Positions 30,708 to 39,134 of a stretch of DNA of 64,000 nucleotides are shown one piece after another. A program made the translations under genes and the position numbers. Where the stretch lies: the NCBI RefSeq assembly GCF_006385805.1, contig NZ_VFSG01000001.1:186001-250000 (forward strand). The letters are read 5' to 3'. Position 1 is the first letter of the stretch, and every line of letters begins with the position of its first letter. Under the pieces are notes generated by a model. That model did not search any database. It worked only from the letters and a program-made list of their open reading frames with translations, and was not told the origin of the DNA. The DNA is from Streptococcus xiaochunlingii. Its GTDB lineage: Bacteria > Bacillota > Bacilli > Lactobacillales > Streptococcaceae.

Positions 30708-31676
30708 TTATAAGCTAGTCGAGTGGACTGGTTGAACTTTCTTGTCTGGATAAATGTAGTTTATCGCATTATTTACCGCAGTCGGAGCCTCGCCCAGACC
30801 AGTAGCAATCAAATCGATTTTTCCTTCGTAGAAGCAACAGTCGCCACAAGCGTAGATGCCTTCTCGGCTGGTCTCTTGTTTGCGGTTCACGAGGATCTTA
30901 TGGCGTTGGAGGTCCAAGCCCCATTCTTTCAATTTCCCAACGGATGATTTAAAGCCATAGTTGACAAAGAGTTCATCGATGGGGAGTAATTGGGTTTCAT
31001 CTGATTTAACCTTGCTAATTTCCAGATGGCTAGCATGGCCATTTTCTCCGATTAAACGGCTAGGAACATAAGGAGTTTGAATAGAGACGGACGAAGCCTT
31101 CAATTCTTCAACACTGTGTTCGAGAGCGCGGAAATTATCACGACGATGGACCAGAGTTGTCGGTGCGATTTTTTCAAAGGCTAGAGCCCAATCGACTGCT
31201 GAATCTCCTCCTCCTAGAATAGCAACTTGTTTGCCGGCATATTGTTGGATATTTGAAACATGGTAGTGAACGTTCTCGAATTCTTCAGCCCCATCCACTT
31301 CTAAAGGACGAGGTTTAAAGGCACCACCACCCATCGCAATAATAACAGCACGACTGAAATGCTGGTCTTTATTGGTTTCAATGAGGAAGTGATTCTCGTT
31401 TTTACGAATGTCCAAAACGGTTTCGTTCAGACAAATGTCAGTCTCGAATGTTTCTAATTGATCGATCAACCGTTGGGACAATTCTTCTCCAGTCAGGTTC
31501 GCAAAACCAGGGACATCCAGGATTCGTTTTTCAGGATAGAGAATAGCGGGTTGACCACCTAGTTGAGGAAGGGAATCAATCAATTTTACTTTTACTTGAC
31601 GCATATGGCCATAGAAGGCAGCAAAGAGTCCTACAGGGCCTCCACCGATAATGGTAATGTCATAGATTTCAGACAT
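30708..31676 (-). CDS. Ferredoxin/flavodoxin-NADP+ reductase, thioredoxin-reductase-like
   Basis: A 322-residue FAD/NADPH protein. FAD site GGGPVG near 11-16; the second nucleotide site GGGDSAVDWA near 165; the C-terminal FAD contact is ACGDCCFYEGKIDLIATG. It lacks the CxxC redox pair of thioredoxin reductase, as expected for type-2 FNR (YumC). It supplies electrons from NADPH to flavodoxin or ferredoxin. It has its own promoter and stands alone. Confidence 0.88.
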   Translation of the reverse strand: MSEIYDITIIGGGPVGLFAAFYGHMRQVKVKLIDSLPQLGGQPAILYPEKRILDVPGFANLTGEELSQRLIDQLETFETDICLNETVLDIRKNENHFLIETNKDQHFSRAVIIAMGGGAFKPRPLEVDGAEEFENVHYHVSNIQQYAGKQVAILGGGDSAVDWALAFEKIAPTTLVHRRDNFRALEHSVEELKASSVSIQTPYVPSRLIGENGHASHLEISKVKSDETQLLPIDELFVNYGFKSSVGKLKEWGLDLQRHKILVNRKQETSREGIYACGDCCFYEGKIDLIATGLGEAPTAVNNAINYIYPDKKVQPVHSTSL

Positions 31677-31707
31677 GAGATCTCCTTTGTGATGTGTAAC
31701 TAGTCCT

Positions 31708-31716
31708 ATTGTATCA
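31708..31716 (-). promoter_or_regulatory. Extended -10 promoter of the reductase gene
   Basis: Minus-strand TGATACAAT, 31 bp before the ATG. Confidence 0.6.
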
Positions 31717-31813
31717 TAATTCGGAGATAAATAGAAAGTGGAGGAGGGTACAAGGATTAAAAAGAATGAATCAGGGGATTGAGATATATTTTTTAAAAAT
31801 AATGTTCGGTTTA

Positions 31814-31842
31814 TTTACAAGTGTTCGATAATCTGTTAGAAT
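31814..31842 (+). promoter_or_regulatory. Promoter of the aquaglyceroporin gene
   Basis: TTTACA (31814-31819), 17 bp, TAGAAT (31837-31842), in a very AT-rich leader. Confidence 0.75.
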
Positions 31843-31881
31843 AAATTATTATTATTTTTTTTATAAGGAGATTATTCAAAA

Positions 31882-32751
31882 ATGCAATTTGATTTTTGGG
31901 TTAAAGTTGCGACCGAATTTATTGCAACAGCATTATTGATTATTTTAGGAAATGGTGCCGTTGCAAACGTTGAGTTGAAGGGTACCAAGGGGCATCAAAG
32001 TGGATGGCTCGTGATTGCGATTGGCTACGGAATAGGTGTTATGATGCCAGCCTTGATGTTTGGTAACGTTTCTGGTAACCATATCAACCCTGCCTTTACG
32101 ATTGGTCTTGCAGTTAGCGGACTCTTCCCTTGGGAAAATGTTTTATACTACATCGTTGCTCAACTTCTTGGGGCTATGTTTGGGCAATTGGTTGTCGTTG
32201 CGACTCACCGTCCTTACTACCTTCAAACTGAAAATCCAAACAATATCTTGGGAACATTCTCAACGATTTCTAGTTTGGATAAAGGAACTCCAGAATCACG
32301 TAAAGCAGCAACCATCAATGGTTTCGTCAATGAGTTTGCTGGATCATTCGTCCTTTTCTTCGGTGCACTTGCCTTGACAAAACACTTCTTTGGTGCAGAG
32401 GTTGCTTCTCTAGCTCAAAGAGCAGCGACTGAGCAGGGAGGGATTTTTGATGCTTCTTCAACAGCCGCAAAATTGGCTTTGTCACAAGCACATGCTCCTG
32501 GTTTAGGAGTGGCTCACTTGGCACTTGGATTCCTCGTTATGGCTTTGGTGACATCACTTGGTGGTCCTACAGGACCTGGTTTGAACCCTGCACGTGACCT
32601 TGGTCCACGTTTGGTTCACGCTTTCCTTCCAAAATCTGTTTTAGGTGAACACAAGGGAGATTCAAAATGGTGGTACGCTTGGGTACCAGTTGTAGCACCA
32701 ATCTTGGCTGCAATCGTTGCTATTGCCCTCTTTACCTTCCTTTATAAGTAA
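31882..32751 (+). CDS. Aquaglyceroporin (MIP family, Gla/GlpF-like)
   Basis: A 289-residue, six-helix channel with both half-helix NPA motifs (GNHINPAF near 70 and GLNPARDLGPR near 235). It conducts water, glycerol and small solutes. The long loop between helices 3 and 4 (about 110-145) and the 289-residue length resemble lactococcal Gla rather than the shorter GlpF. No glycerol kinase gene is adjacent. Followed by a strong terminator. Confidence 0.9.
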   Translation: MQFDFWVKVATEFIATALLIILGNGAVANVELKGTKGHQSGWLVIAIGYGIGVMMPALMFGNVSGNHINPAFTIGLAVSGLFPWENVLYYIVAQLLGAMFGQLVVVATHRPYYLQTENPNNILGTFSTISSLDKGTPESRKAATINGFVNEFAGSFVLFFGALALTKHFFGAEVASLAQRAATEQGGIFDASSTAAKLALSQAHAPGLGVAHLALGFLVMALVTSLGGPTGPGLNPARDLGPRLVHAFLPKSVLGEHKGDSKWWYAWVPVVAPILAAIVAIALFTFLYK

Positions 32752-32757
32752 GACCAG

Positions 32758-32793
32758 AACACTTTTCGTAGACATTACGGAAAGTGTTTTTTT
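32758..32793 (+). terminator. Terminator of the aquaglyceroporin gene
   Basis: AACACTTTTCGTA pairs with TACGGAAAGTGTT (one G-T pair), followed by T5. Confidence 0.9.
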
Positions 32794-32877
32794 AAGAAAG
32801 TTTCGTGTAGAAACAATAATTAAGTCTGTTTTTTTATGGGGCTTTAATTGTGTTATTTTAATAAAGGAGTTAGTAGC

Positions 32878-33501
32878 TTGTTAATTATAATTATTACCAT
32901 CTGCTTATTATTTTTATATTTCTTAATGCATCATCTAATTCAGCAGTCAAAGAATCCTACAGGAATACTCGGGAAAGGAATGATGAAAATTTGGAATTAT
33001 ACTTATTTTCCTATGTATGTGTGGGCAACCAGACAACTGGATAAAAATGATGTCCATAGAATACTAGATGTAGGAGTAGGAAACGGTCGTTCAAGTATCT
33101 TTTTGAAAGAAATCTATCCAAGAAGTACAGTTATAGGAATCGATAGTTCAGCAACTGCTATCTCAGAAGCGAAGGATTCGGAAAGTTTAAACCTTAAGTT
33201 TGAACGAAAAGATGTTAGAAAGACAGGTTATCCTGATGAAACGTTTGATTTAATAACAGGCTTTCAAACGCATTTTCATTGGGAGGATATAGAGACTTCA
33301 TTTACGGAGTTAAGAAGAGTTCTTACATCAGATGGACTGCTTTTGCTAGCTTGTGAATGGCAAAAATTAGTTTATTTCTTGCCACAATTCAAAGTGGAGG
33401 ATGAGTTTAGTAAGTTCTTGTCGTCAAAAGGACTGAATCTTTTAACAAGTCAGAAGAGTGGGCGATGGATTCTTTATAAGATTGTAAAAGAGACGAATTA
33501 A
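32878..33501 (+). CDS. Membrane-anchored SAM-dependent methyltransferase
   Basis: A 207-residue protein. The start TTG at 32878 lies eight bases after AAGGAG; an earlier in-frame TTG (32848) precedes that ribosome site. The first 17 or so residues are a strongly hydrophobic helix (LLIIIITICLLFLYFLM). A class I methyltransferase domain follows, with motif I ILDVGVGNGRSS and an acidic residue after the second strand (VIGIDSS). The substrate is unknown; the resemblance is to small-molecule methyltransferases. The region is clearly more AT-rich than its neighbours, which suggests acquisition. Confidence 0.75.
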   Translation: MLIIIITICLLFLYFLMHHLIQQSKNPTGILGKGMMKIWNYTYFPMYVWATRQLDKNDVHRILDVGVGNGRSSIFLKEIYPRSTVIGIDSSATAISEAKDSESLNLKFERKDVRKTGYPDETFDLITGFQTHFHWEDIETSFTELRRVLTSDGLLLLACEWQKLVYFLPQFKVEDEFSKFLSSKGLNLLTSQKSGRWILYKIVKETN

Positions 33502-33531
33502 GTCAGTAAATGCTTATTATTAGGAGTAGGG

Positions 33532-33843
33532 ATGAAAGAAAGGAATATAATAAAAGATAATAGAAGAGCTGGTTATTTTAGTTTTCTATATTATTTGCAT
33601 GAGGAGAAAGAGTTTCATTCAGACGCACTTGTTGCTCTTTGTCAGTATCTAGAAAGGATGGATTCTGTTAGTCTTGAGCAACTGAAAGACTTACGTTGGA
33701 TTGAATGTCAAATTTTGCGCCATATGGTCTATCATTTTGATCCAAATGATCTAAGTAGAATTCGCAATCTCCCAACGAATTATTGGGAGGAATTGGAAGC
33801 ATTCGAACAAGTAGTGTCAAAGCTTTATGATCGTTATGAATGA
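33532..33843 (+). CDS. Hypothetical protein
   Basis: A 103-residue soluble, helical, acidic protein with an even spread of hydrophobic residues (YFSFLYYLHEEKEF; WIECQILRHMVYHF). The ATG follows AGGAGTAGGG with good spacing. No family recognised. It follows the methyltransferase gene by 30 bp and shares its AT-rich character, so the two probably form one accessory unit between the aquaporin and rpsU. Confidence 0.6.
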   Translation: MKERNIIKDNRRAGYFSFLYYLHEEKEFHSDALVALCQYLERMDSVSLEQLKDLRWIECQILRHMVYHFDPNDLSRIRNLPTNYWEELEAFEQVVSKLYDRYE

Positions 33844-33923
33844 AAGGATTTTCCAAAATCTGAAATTCTAGCACAGTTTTGAAGCTAAGATGATGGTGAG
33901 AGATGAATTCCTTTAACTTTTTC

Positions 33924-33952
33924 TTGACAATCTACAGAATTCCGTGTAGAAT
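33924..33952 (+). promoter_or_regulatory. rpsU promoter with a dyad in its spacer
   Basis: TTGACA (33924-33929), 17 bp, TAGAAT (33947-33952): near consensus. The spacer carries TCTACA/TGTAGA (33931-33936 / 33945-33950), an inverted repeat that overlaps the -10. Confidence 0.9.
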
Positions 33953-33986
33953 AGAATAGATCTTGAACTTGAAGGGAGTGAAAAAC

Positions 33987-34163
33987 ATGTCAAAAACAGT
34001 AGTACGTAAGAATGAATCTCTTGACGATGCTCTTCGTCGTTTCAAACGCGCGGTTACTAAAGCTGGTACTCTTCAAGAAACACGCAAACGTGAATTCTAT
34101 GAAAAACCTTCTGTAAAACGTAAACGTAAATCAGAAGCAGCTCGTAAACGTAAAAAATTCTAA
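33987..34163 (+). CDS. rpsU: 30S ribosomal protein S21
   Basis: A 58-residue, very basic protein ([19 protein letters not shown], ending [15 protein letters not shown]). It sits near the anti-Shine-Dalgarno end of 16S rRNA and helps initiation. ATG 33987 has GAAGGGAG upstream; the in-frame ATG at 33963 lies before the ribosome site. It has its own strong promoter and terminator. In pneumococcus rpsU also lies near dnaG-rpoD; here mscL is inserted between on the other strand. Confidence 0.96.
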
Positions 34164-34174
34164 TTGAATACAAG

Positions 34175-34196
34175 AACAGACTTCGGTCTGTTTTTT
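34175..34196 (+). terminator. rpsU terminator
   Basis: AACAGAC pairs with GTCTGTT around a 4-base loop, followed by T6. Confidence 0.9.
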
Positions 34197-34221
34197 GTTT
34201 CTCTAGAAAAATTGAAGATAA

Positions 34222-34258
34222 AAAACCCGACCTTCTAGCTAGAAGATCGGATCTTTTT
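34222..34258. terminator. Terminator of mscL, possibly bidirectional
   Basis: CCGACCTTCT pairs with AGAAGATCGG around AGCT, flanked by an A-run on the left and T5 on the right. Confidence 0.75.
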
Positions 34259-34264
34259 ATCTGA

Positions 34265-34642
34265 TTATTTGTTTGCAAGCAAGTCGCGGATTTCAGCAAG
34301 CAACTCTTCTTGAGTAGGAGCAGCTTCTTCTTCAGCAGCTTCCTCTTTTTTACCAAGGTTTTGAGCTTTCTCAGCAGCTTTTACTACGAAGAAAAGAACA
34401 GTACCAACAACAAGGAAGTTGATAACAGCGCTCAAGAAGCTACCGTAAGCAACACCGTTCCATGACAATTGTGCAATCTTTTCAACACCAGCAGCTTTCA
34501 TAGCTGGGTTCAAAATAAGTGGAGTGATGATATCGTTAACAAATGATGTTACGATAGCTCCAAATGCAGCTCCGATAACGACTGCGACAGCAAGGTCAAC
34601 AATATTCCCACGAAGGAGAAAAGCTTTCAAATCTTTTAACAT
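34265..34642 (-). CDS. mscL: Large-conductance mechanosensitive channel MscL
   Basis: A 125-residue pentameric channel that opens under membrane tension during hypo-osmotic shock. N-terminal amphipathic helix, then TM1 with GNIVDLAVAVVIGAAFGAIV, a loop, TM2 (about 68-90), and a charged C-terminal bundle with an acidic alanine-rich segment (EEAAEEEAAPTQEE). Single gene on the minus strand with a good promoter. Confidence 0.95.
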   Translation of the reverse strand: MLKDLKAFLLRGNIVDLAVAVVIGAAFGAIVTSFVNDIITPLILNPAMKAAGVEKIAQLSWNGVAYGSFLSAVINFLVVGTVLFFVVKAAEKAQNLGKKEEAAEEEAAPTQEELLAEIRDLLANK

Positions 34643-34683
34643 ATCCTAAATATGTCCTTTCATAATAAATTTTTACAGAGCAT

Positions 34684-34712
34684 AGTATAACTGAAATTTT
34701 TTTCGTATTCAA
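34684..34712 (-). promoter_or_regulatory. mscL promoter
   Basis: On the minus strand TTGAAT (34712-34707), 17 bp, TATACT (34689-34684), 42 bp before the ATG. Confidence 0.75.
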
Positions 34713-34814
34713 TAAATATGCTCAAATTTTTTTAAAAAGTTGATTTAAGGAAAATGGAGGCTTTCAAAACTCAGGAAAAATGTGGAAAAATCGGGTGAAA
34801 ATCAATGCGGATGA

Positions 34815-34843
34815 TTTACAATTGACAAAAATTAGTTTAAAAT
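34815..34843 (+). promoter_or_regulatory. dnaG-rpoD promoter
   Basis: TTTACA (34815-34820), 17 bp, TAAAAT (34838-34843), 38 bp before the dnaG ATG. A separate TTGACA at 34822 has no matching -10. Confidence 0.65.
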
Positions 34844-34881
34844 AGTTAATGATATTCTATGGTAAAATGGAGGCACTGTTT

Positions 34882-36669
34882 ATGGTTGACAAACAACTGA
34901 TTTCAGAAATTAAAAACAGTGTGAATATTGTAGATGTAATCGGAGAAGTCGTTCAATTGACAAAGGCAGGACGAAACTTTTTAGGTCTCTGCCCTTTTCA
35001 TGGTGAAAAGACCCCTTCTTTCAATGTGGTCGAGGATAAACAATTCTATCATTGTTTTGGTTGTGGTCGCTCAGGCGATGTTTTTAAGTTTATTGAAGAC
35101 TATCGTGGTGTCTCCTTCATGGAAGCTGTTCAAATTGTCGGAGATCAGGTGGGCATTCGTGTCCAGACTCTTCCTCCAAGTCAGTCTAGGCCCCAACAAG
35201 CAGATGGGAAACAGCCCTTCTATGAGATACATCAAGAGGCTGCCAAGTTCTATCATGCCATCCTGATGACGACAAAGATGGGTGAAGAGGCTCGGCAATA
35301 CTTGTATGACCGAGGGCTTGATGATGAGGTTCTTCGGCATTTTCAAATAGGGCTTGCACCAGCAGAAGGAAATTATTTGCTTCAGAGTGTTTCAGGGAAG
35401 TTTTCAGAAAATATTCTGGCCGACTCAGGTTTATTTCATATTAGTGATAGGGGGACCATGTATGATGCGTTTCAAGATCGCATCATGTTTCCCTTGTCGG
35501 ATGATACTGGTCGAGTCATTGCCTTTTCTGGTCGACTCTGGCGTGAATCAGCTGAGGGAGCAAAGCCTCAGGGGAAATACAAGAACAGCCGCGCTACGCT
35601 CCTTTTTAACAAGAGTTATGAGCTCTACCATTTGGACAAGGCCAAGCAGGTCGCTAAGAAAAACCATGAGCTTTATCTGATGGAAGGATTCATGGATGTC
35701 ATCGCAGCCTACCGAGCTGGGATTGAGAATGCCGTTGCTTCTATGGGGACAGCCCTCACGCAGGAACATGTGGCTCATCTGAGCAAATTTACCAAAAAGG
35801 TTATCTTGGCCTATGATGGGGATAAGGCGGGAAGGCTGGCGACAGCAAAGGCTTTGGAGGTCCTGGAAAAACAGGAGGTAGAGGTCGTCCAGATTCCTGA
35901 TCAGATGGACCCAGACGAGTATCTCAATAAGAATTCTCCTCAGGCTTTGGCGGACTTATTGGAAAAAACACGTCTCAGTCGCGTAGAGTTTCTCATGGAT
36001 TATTGGAAGCCAGACAATATTGAAAATTTGCAGGCGCAGATTGAATTTGTCGAAAAAATGGCTCCCTTAATTGCTCAGACGCCATCTGTAACGGCACAGA
36101 ATACCTATATTTATAAATTAGCCGATCTCTTGGTCGACTTTGATTATATGCAGGTAGAACAGACGGTTAATGCTAGTCGCCTTCAGATGCGGAGTCAGCG
36201 TCAGGCTCAAGGGCCAATCCAGACGCAGGCTCCAGTTGCTAGTCCAACTGTTGTGCAAAAGCAGCTGCCTCGTCTGATCCGGGCGGAGAATCATCTCCTT
36301 CATCGGATGAAGGACTTTCCTTATGTTTTGAATGAATATCGTCTTCGGACAGATTTTTCATTTGATACCCCTGCCTTGCAAACCTTGTACCAACTTCTTT
36401 GTCAAAATGGAGAAGTGACATCGCAGGATTTGTCAGAGCAGACAGAGGAAGTGCAACGAGCTTGGTATCTGATGCTAGAAGAAAATTTACCGGATGAAAT
36501 AGCGGAGAATGAGTTGGAAGAAGTGGAAGAAACGAGAAATCGTGAGCTTCTCCGTAAAGAAAGTCAACAAATAGGAAAGAAAGTCCGAGACGCCTCTCAC
36601 AGTGGAGATGCGGATCAGGCTTTGTTGGAACTCGAGCGCTTAATCGCTCAAAAAAGAAGAATGGAGTAG
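34882..36669 (+). CDS. dnaG: DNA primase DnaG
   Basis: A 595-residue primase that makes RNA primers for replication. N-terminal zinc domain with Cys37, His40, Cys58 and Cys61 ([11 protein letters not shown] ... CFGC), then the TOPRIM core ([15 protein letters not shown] and AYDGDKAG) and a C-terminal helicase-binding region. ATG 34882 is chosen: GGAGG lies eight bases upstream. The ATG at 34849 lies in the leader. It ends two bases before rpoD, the classical macromolecular-synthesis pair. Confidence 0.95.
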   Translation: MVDKQLISEIKNSVNIVDVIGEVVQLTKAGRNFLGLCPFHGEKTPSFNVVEDKQFYHCFGCGRSGDVFKFIEDYRGVSFMEAVQIVGDQVGIRVQTLPPSQSRPQQADGKQPFYEIHQEAAKFYHAILMTTKMGEEARQYLYDRGLDDEVLRHFQIGLAPAEGNYLLQSVSGKFSENILADSGLFHISDRGTMYDAFQDRIMFPLSDDTGRVIAFSGRLWRESAEGAKPQGKYKNSRATLLFNKSYELYHLDKAKQVAKKNHELYLMEGFMDVIAAYRAGIENAVASMGTALTQEHVAHLSKFTKKVILAYDGDKAGRLATAKALEVLEKQEVEVVQIPDQMDPDEYLNKNSPQALADLLEKTRLSRVEFLMDYWKPDNIENLQAQIEFVEKMAPLIAQTPSVTAQNTYIYKLADLLVDFDYMQVEQTVNASRLQMRSQRQAQGPIQTQAPVASPTVVQKQLPRLIRAENHLLHRMKDFPYVLNEYRLRTDFSFDTPALQTLYQLLCQNGEVTSQDLSEQTEEVQRAWYLMLEENLPDEIAENELEEVEETRNRELLRKESQQIGKKVRDASHSGDADQALLELERLIAQKRRME

Positions 36670-36671
36670 GA

Positions 36672-37784
36672 ATGGCGAAAGAACAAAAAGATATCACAAC
36701 TTTAGATGTCCAAATTGCAGAGTTTATTCGTAGTCATAAGAAAAGTGGTACTGCAACAGATGATGAAATCAATGATCAATTGGTCATTCCTTTTACCTTG
36801 GATGCTGATGGAATTGATGATTTGTTGCAACGGATTCAAGATGCAGGGATTTCCATCACGGATAAGGAAGGAAATCCAAGTGCGCGTGTCCTGAACAACG
36901 AAGAGGAAGAACCAGAGCTAACGGATGAGGAATTGCTTGGAAGCAACTCTGCCAAGGTCAATGACCCAGTACGGATGTACTTGAAAGAAATTGGGGTCGT
37001 TCCTCTTTTGACCAATGAAGAAGAGCAAGAATTGGCCATCTTGGTGGAACAAGGAGACTTGGAAGCCAAGCAACGTTTGGCAGAAGCCAACCTTCGTTTG
37101 GTTGTTTCCATTGCGAAGCGCTATGTTGGACGTGGGATGCAATTCTTGGACTTGATCCAAGAAGGAAATATGGGATTGATGAAGGCCGTTGATAAGTTTG
37201 ACTATACCAAAGGGTTCAAGTTCTCTACTTATGCGACTTGGTGGATTCGTCAGGCTATCACGCGTGCCATTGCAGACCAAGCTCGTACCATTCGGATCCC
37301 TGTTCATATGGTAGAAACTATTAACAAGTTGGTTCGTGAGCAACGCAATCTCTTGCAAGAATTGGGACAAGATCCGACACCAGAACAAATCGCTGAGCGC
37401 ATGGATATGACACCTGATAAGGTGCGTGAAATATTGAAGATTGCCCAAGAGCCTGTTTCTTTAGAAACGCCAATCGGGGAAGAAGACGATAGCCATTTGG
37501 GAGATTTTATCGAAGACGAAGTGATTGAAAATCCAGTAGACTACACCACTCGTGTGGTTCTCCGCGAACAATTGGATGAAGTCCTCGATACTCTGACAGA
37601 CCGTGAAGAGAACGTCTTGCGTCTTCGTTTCGGTTTGGATGATGGAAAAATGCGGACCTTGGAAGATGTGGGGAAAGTCTTCAACGTGACCCGTGAACGG
37701 ATTCGTCAGATCGAAGCCAAAGCCCTCCGCAAACTCCGCCACCCAAGCAGAAGCAAACCATTGCGTGACTTTATAGAGGATTAA
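36672..37784 (+). CDS. rpoD: RNA polymerase primary sigma factor (SigA/RpoD)
   Basis: A 370-residue housekeeping sigma-70. Region 1.2 RMYLKEIG, region 2.3-2.4 [29 protein letters not shown] region, region 3 and region 4.2 with the helix-turn-helix ([28 protein letters not shown]). The short N-terminal region 1.1 is typical of streptococci. Start spaced two bases after dnaG, within its GGAGTAGGA. In pneumococcus this operon belongs to the late competence genes. Confidence 0.97.
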   Translation: MAKEQKDITTLDVQIAEFIRSHKKSGTATDDEINDQLVIPFTLDADGIDDLLQRIQDAGISITDKEGNPSARVLNNEEEEPELTDEELLGSNSAKVNDPVRMYLKEIGVVPLLTNEEEQELAILVEQGDLEAKQRLAEANLRLVVSIAKRYVGRGMQFLDLIQEGNMGLMKAVDKFDYTKGFKFSTYATWWIRQAITRAIADQARTIRIPVHMVETINKLVREQRNLLQELGQDPTPEQIAERMDMTPDKVREILKIAQEPVSLETPIGEEDDSHLGDFIEDEVIENPVDYTTRVVLREQLDEVLDTLTDREENVLRLRFGLDDGKMRTLEDVGKVFNVTRERIRQIEAKALRKLRHPSRSKPLRDFIED

Positions 37785-37806
37785 AAAGGTCCGGGGGACC
37801 TTTTTA
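37783..37806 (+). terminator. rpoD terminator
   Basis: AAAAAGGTCC pairs with GGACCTTTTT; the stem begins within the stop codon. It may also act in reverse. Confidence 0.9.
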
Positions 37807-37808
37807 AC

Positions 37809-37876
37809 GGCCACCAAAAAACAAGAGAGTGGCCAGGTCCGGGTGCCCTTTTCTAGAGCCCTTTGAATCTAGGGCT
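37809..37876 (+). repeat. Two further hairpins behind rpoD
   Basis: GGCCAC/GTGGCC (37809-37814 / 37829-37834) and AGCCCT/AGGGCT (37857-37862 / 37871-37876). The sequence AGGTCCGGG of the terminator recurs at 37835. Neither hairpin has a T-tract. Confidence 0.55.
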
Positions 37877-37932
37877 TGCTGTAAACAAAAAAATTCTTCC
37901 TGGGGTTGAACTGAGTGAAGAAGGAGTAAAGA

Positions 37933-38262
37933 ATGAGTTATACGACAGAAGAAATCGAACAAATTAAAAACCGTATTCTTGAAAATCTAGAGCAAGTCAT
38001 CGATCCTGAATTAGGTATAGATATTGTCAACCTTGGTTTGGTCTACGAAATTCGGTTTGATGGTGAAACTGGTGAAACAGAAATCGATATGACCCTCACC
38101 ACCATGGGCTGTCCATTGGCAGACTTGCTGACGGATCAGATTTATGATGCTTTAACAGGAATGGAAGAAGTGACCAAGGTTGATGTAAAATTGGTCTGGT
38201 ATCCAGCTTGGACGGTTGAAAAAATGAGCCGCTATGCACGGATTGCATTAGGAATTAAATAA
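37933..38262 (+). CDS. MIP18/SufT family iron-sulfur assembly protein (DUF59)
   Basis: A 109-residue protein with the DUF59 pattern: DPELGIDIVNLGLVYEI near the N-terminus and TTMGCPLADLL with the conserved cysteine. The family helps maturation of Fe-S proteins. It follows rpoD, as in other streptococci, but behind a terminator, so a separate start site may exist. Preceded by AGGAG. Confidence 0.88.
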   Translation: MSYTTEEIEQIKNRILENLEQVIDPELGIDIVNLGLVYEIRFDGETGETEIDMTLTTMGCPLADLLTDQIYDALTGMEEVTKVDVKLVWYPAWTVEKMSRYARIALGIK

Positions 38263-38271
38263 AATTGTTTT

Positions 38272-38300
38272 AAAGGAGGAATGGATGTTCCTCTTTTTTT
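38272..38300 (+). terminator. Terminator of the SufT-like gene
   Basis: AAAGGAGGAA pairs with TTCCTCTTTT (one G-T pair), followed by T-run. Confidence 0.8.
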
Positions 38301-38326
38301 GCGAAGATAGTTTGGATGTCAAATAG

Positions 38327-38334
38327 TACGAATA
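38327..38334 (+). promoter_or_regulatory. Candidate SigX (ComX) combox
   Basis: TACGAATA is an exact match to the streptococcal late-competence -10-like box, in the intergenic region 83 bp before the ABC transporter gene. An 8-mer of this kind is expected about twice by chance in the window, so the call rests on its position only. Confidence 0.3.
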
Positions 38335-38359
38335 TTATATCTTCTTTTACGATTATATC

Positions 38360-38388
38360 TTGCAATCACTTCTTAGTAAGGTTATAAT
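38360..38388 (+). promoter_or_regulatory. Promoter of the ABC transporter pair
   Basis: TTGCAA (38360-38365), 17 bp, TATAAT (38383-38388). Confidence 0.8.
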
Positions 38389-38417
38389 AGAATCATTATT
38401 AAATTAAGGAGAAGATT

Positions 38418-39125
38418 ATGAATCAGTACCCTTTGGTCTACTTAGACCATGTTCAAAAAGTGTATGGTAAGCACATTGCCTTATATGATGTGAGTGTCAA
38501 TATTCAACCGGGTCGTATCATTGGTTTGTTAGGACCAAACGGAAGTGGTAAAACAACCATCATTAAATTAGTGAATGGGCTTTTGCAACCTACTTCGGGA
38601 AATGTTTATATCCATGGTGAAGTGCCGTCTGCAAGAACCAAACAAGTCGTTTCTTATTTACCAGATACAACTTATTTGGATGAGAATATGAAGATTTCAG
38701 AGACTCTTCGTTTCTTCCAAGACTTCTATAAAGATTTCAATGTGCAACGTGCCTATCAATTGTTGAACGACTTACAATTGCACCCAGAGCAAAAGTTGAA
38801 ACAACTCTCTAAAGGGAATAAAGAAAAAGTTCAATTAATTTTGGTCATGAGCCGTGAAGCGGATTTGTACATTCTCGATGAACCAATTGGTGGAGTGGAC
38901 CCTGCTGCGCGTGACTACATTCTTAGAACCATCATTCAAAATCGTCGTCCAAACTCATCAGTATTGATTTCAACCCACTTGATTGCGGACGTTGAGCAAG
39001 TCTTGGATGAAGCACTCTTTATCAATCAAGGTCGTATTCTGTTGCATGAAAACACAACTGTTCTTCGTAACCAATACGGTAAATCGATTGATGAGATCTT
39101 CCGTGAACAATTTAGAATGTATTAG
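38418..39125 (+). CDS. ABC transporter ATP-binding protein
   Basis: A 235-residue ATPase with Walker A GPNGSGKT at 39-46, a divergent signature (LSKGNKEKVQL, SKGN instead of SGGQ) and Walker B LYILDEPIGGVDP. The SKGN signature is seen in the YtrB-like group of ABC-2 ATPases linked to cell-envelope or peptide export. It forms a pair with the permease 9 bp downstream. Substrate unknown. Confidence 0.88.
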   Translation: MNQYPLVYLDHVQKVYGKHIALYDVSVNIQPGRIIGLLGPNGSGKTTIIKLVNGLLQPTSGNVYIHGEVPSARTKQVVSYLPDTTYLDENMKISETLRFFQDFYKDFNVQRAYQLLNDLQLHPEQKLKQLSKGNKEKVQLILVMSREADLYILDEPIGGVDPAARDYILRTIIQNRRPNSSVLISTHLIADVEQVLDEALFINQGRILLHENTTVLRNQYGKSIDEIFREQFRMY

Positions 39126-39134
39126 GAGGCTCTT

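Noticed and set aside
34701..34712. TACGAAAA on the minus strand before mscL as a SigX box
   Set aside because: Only seven of eight bases match and a good SigA promoter (TTGAAT-17-TATACT) explains the same bases.
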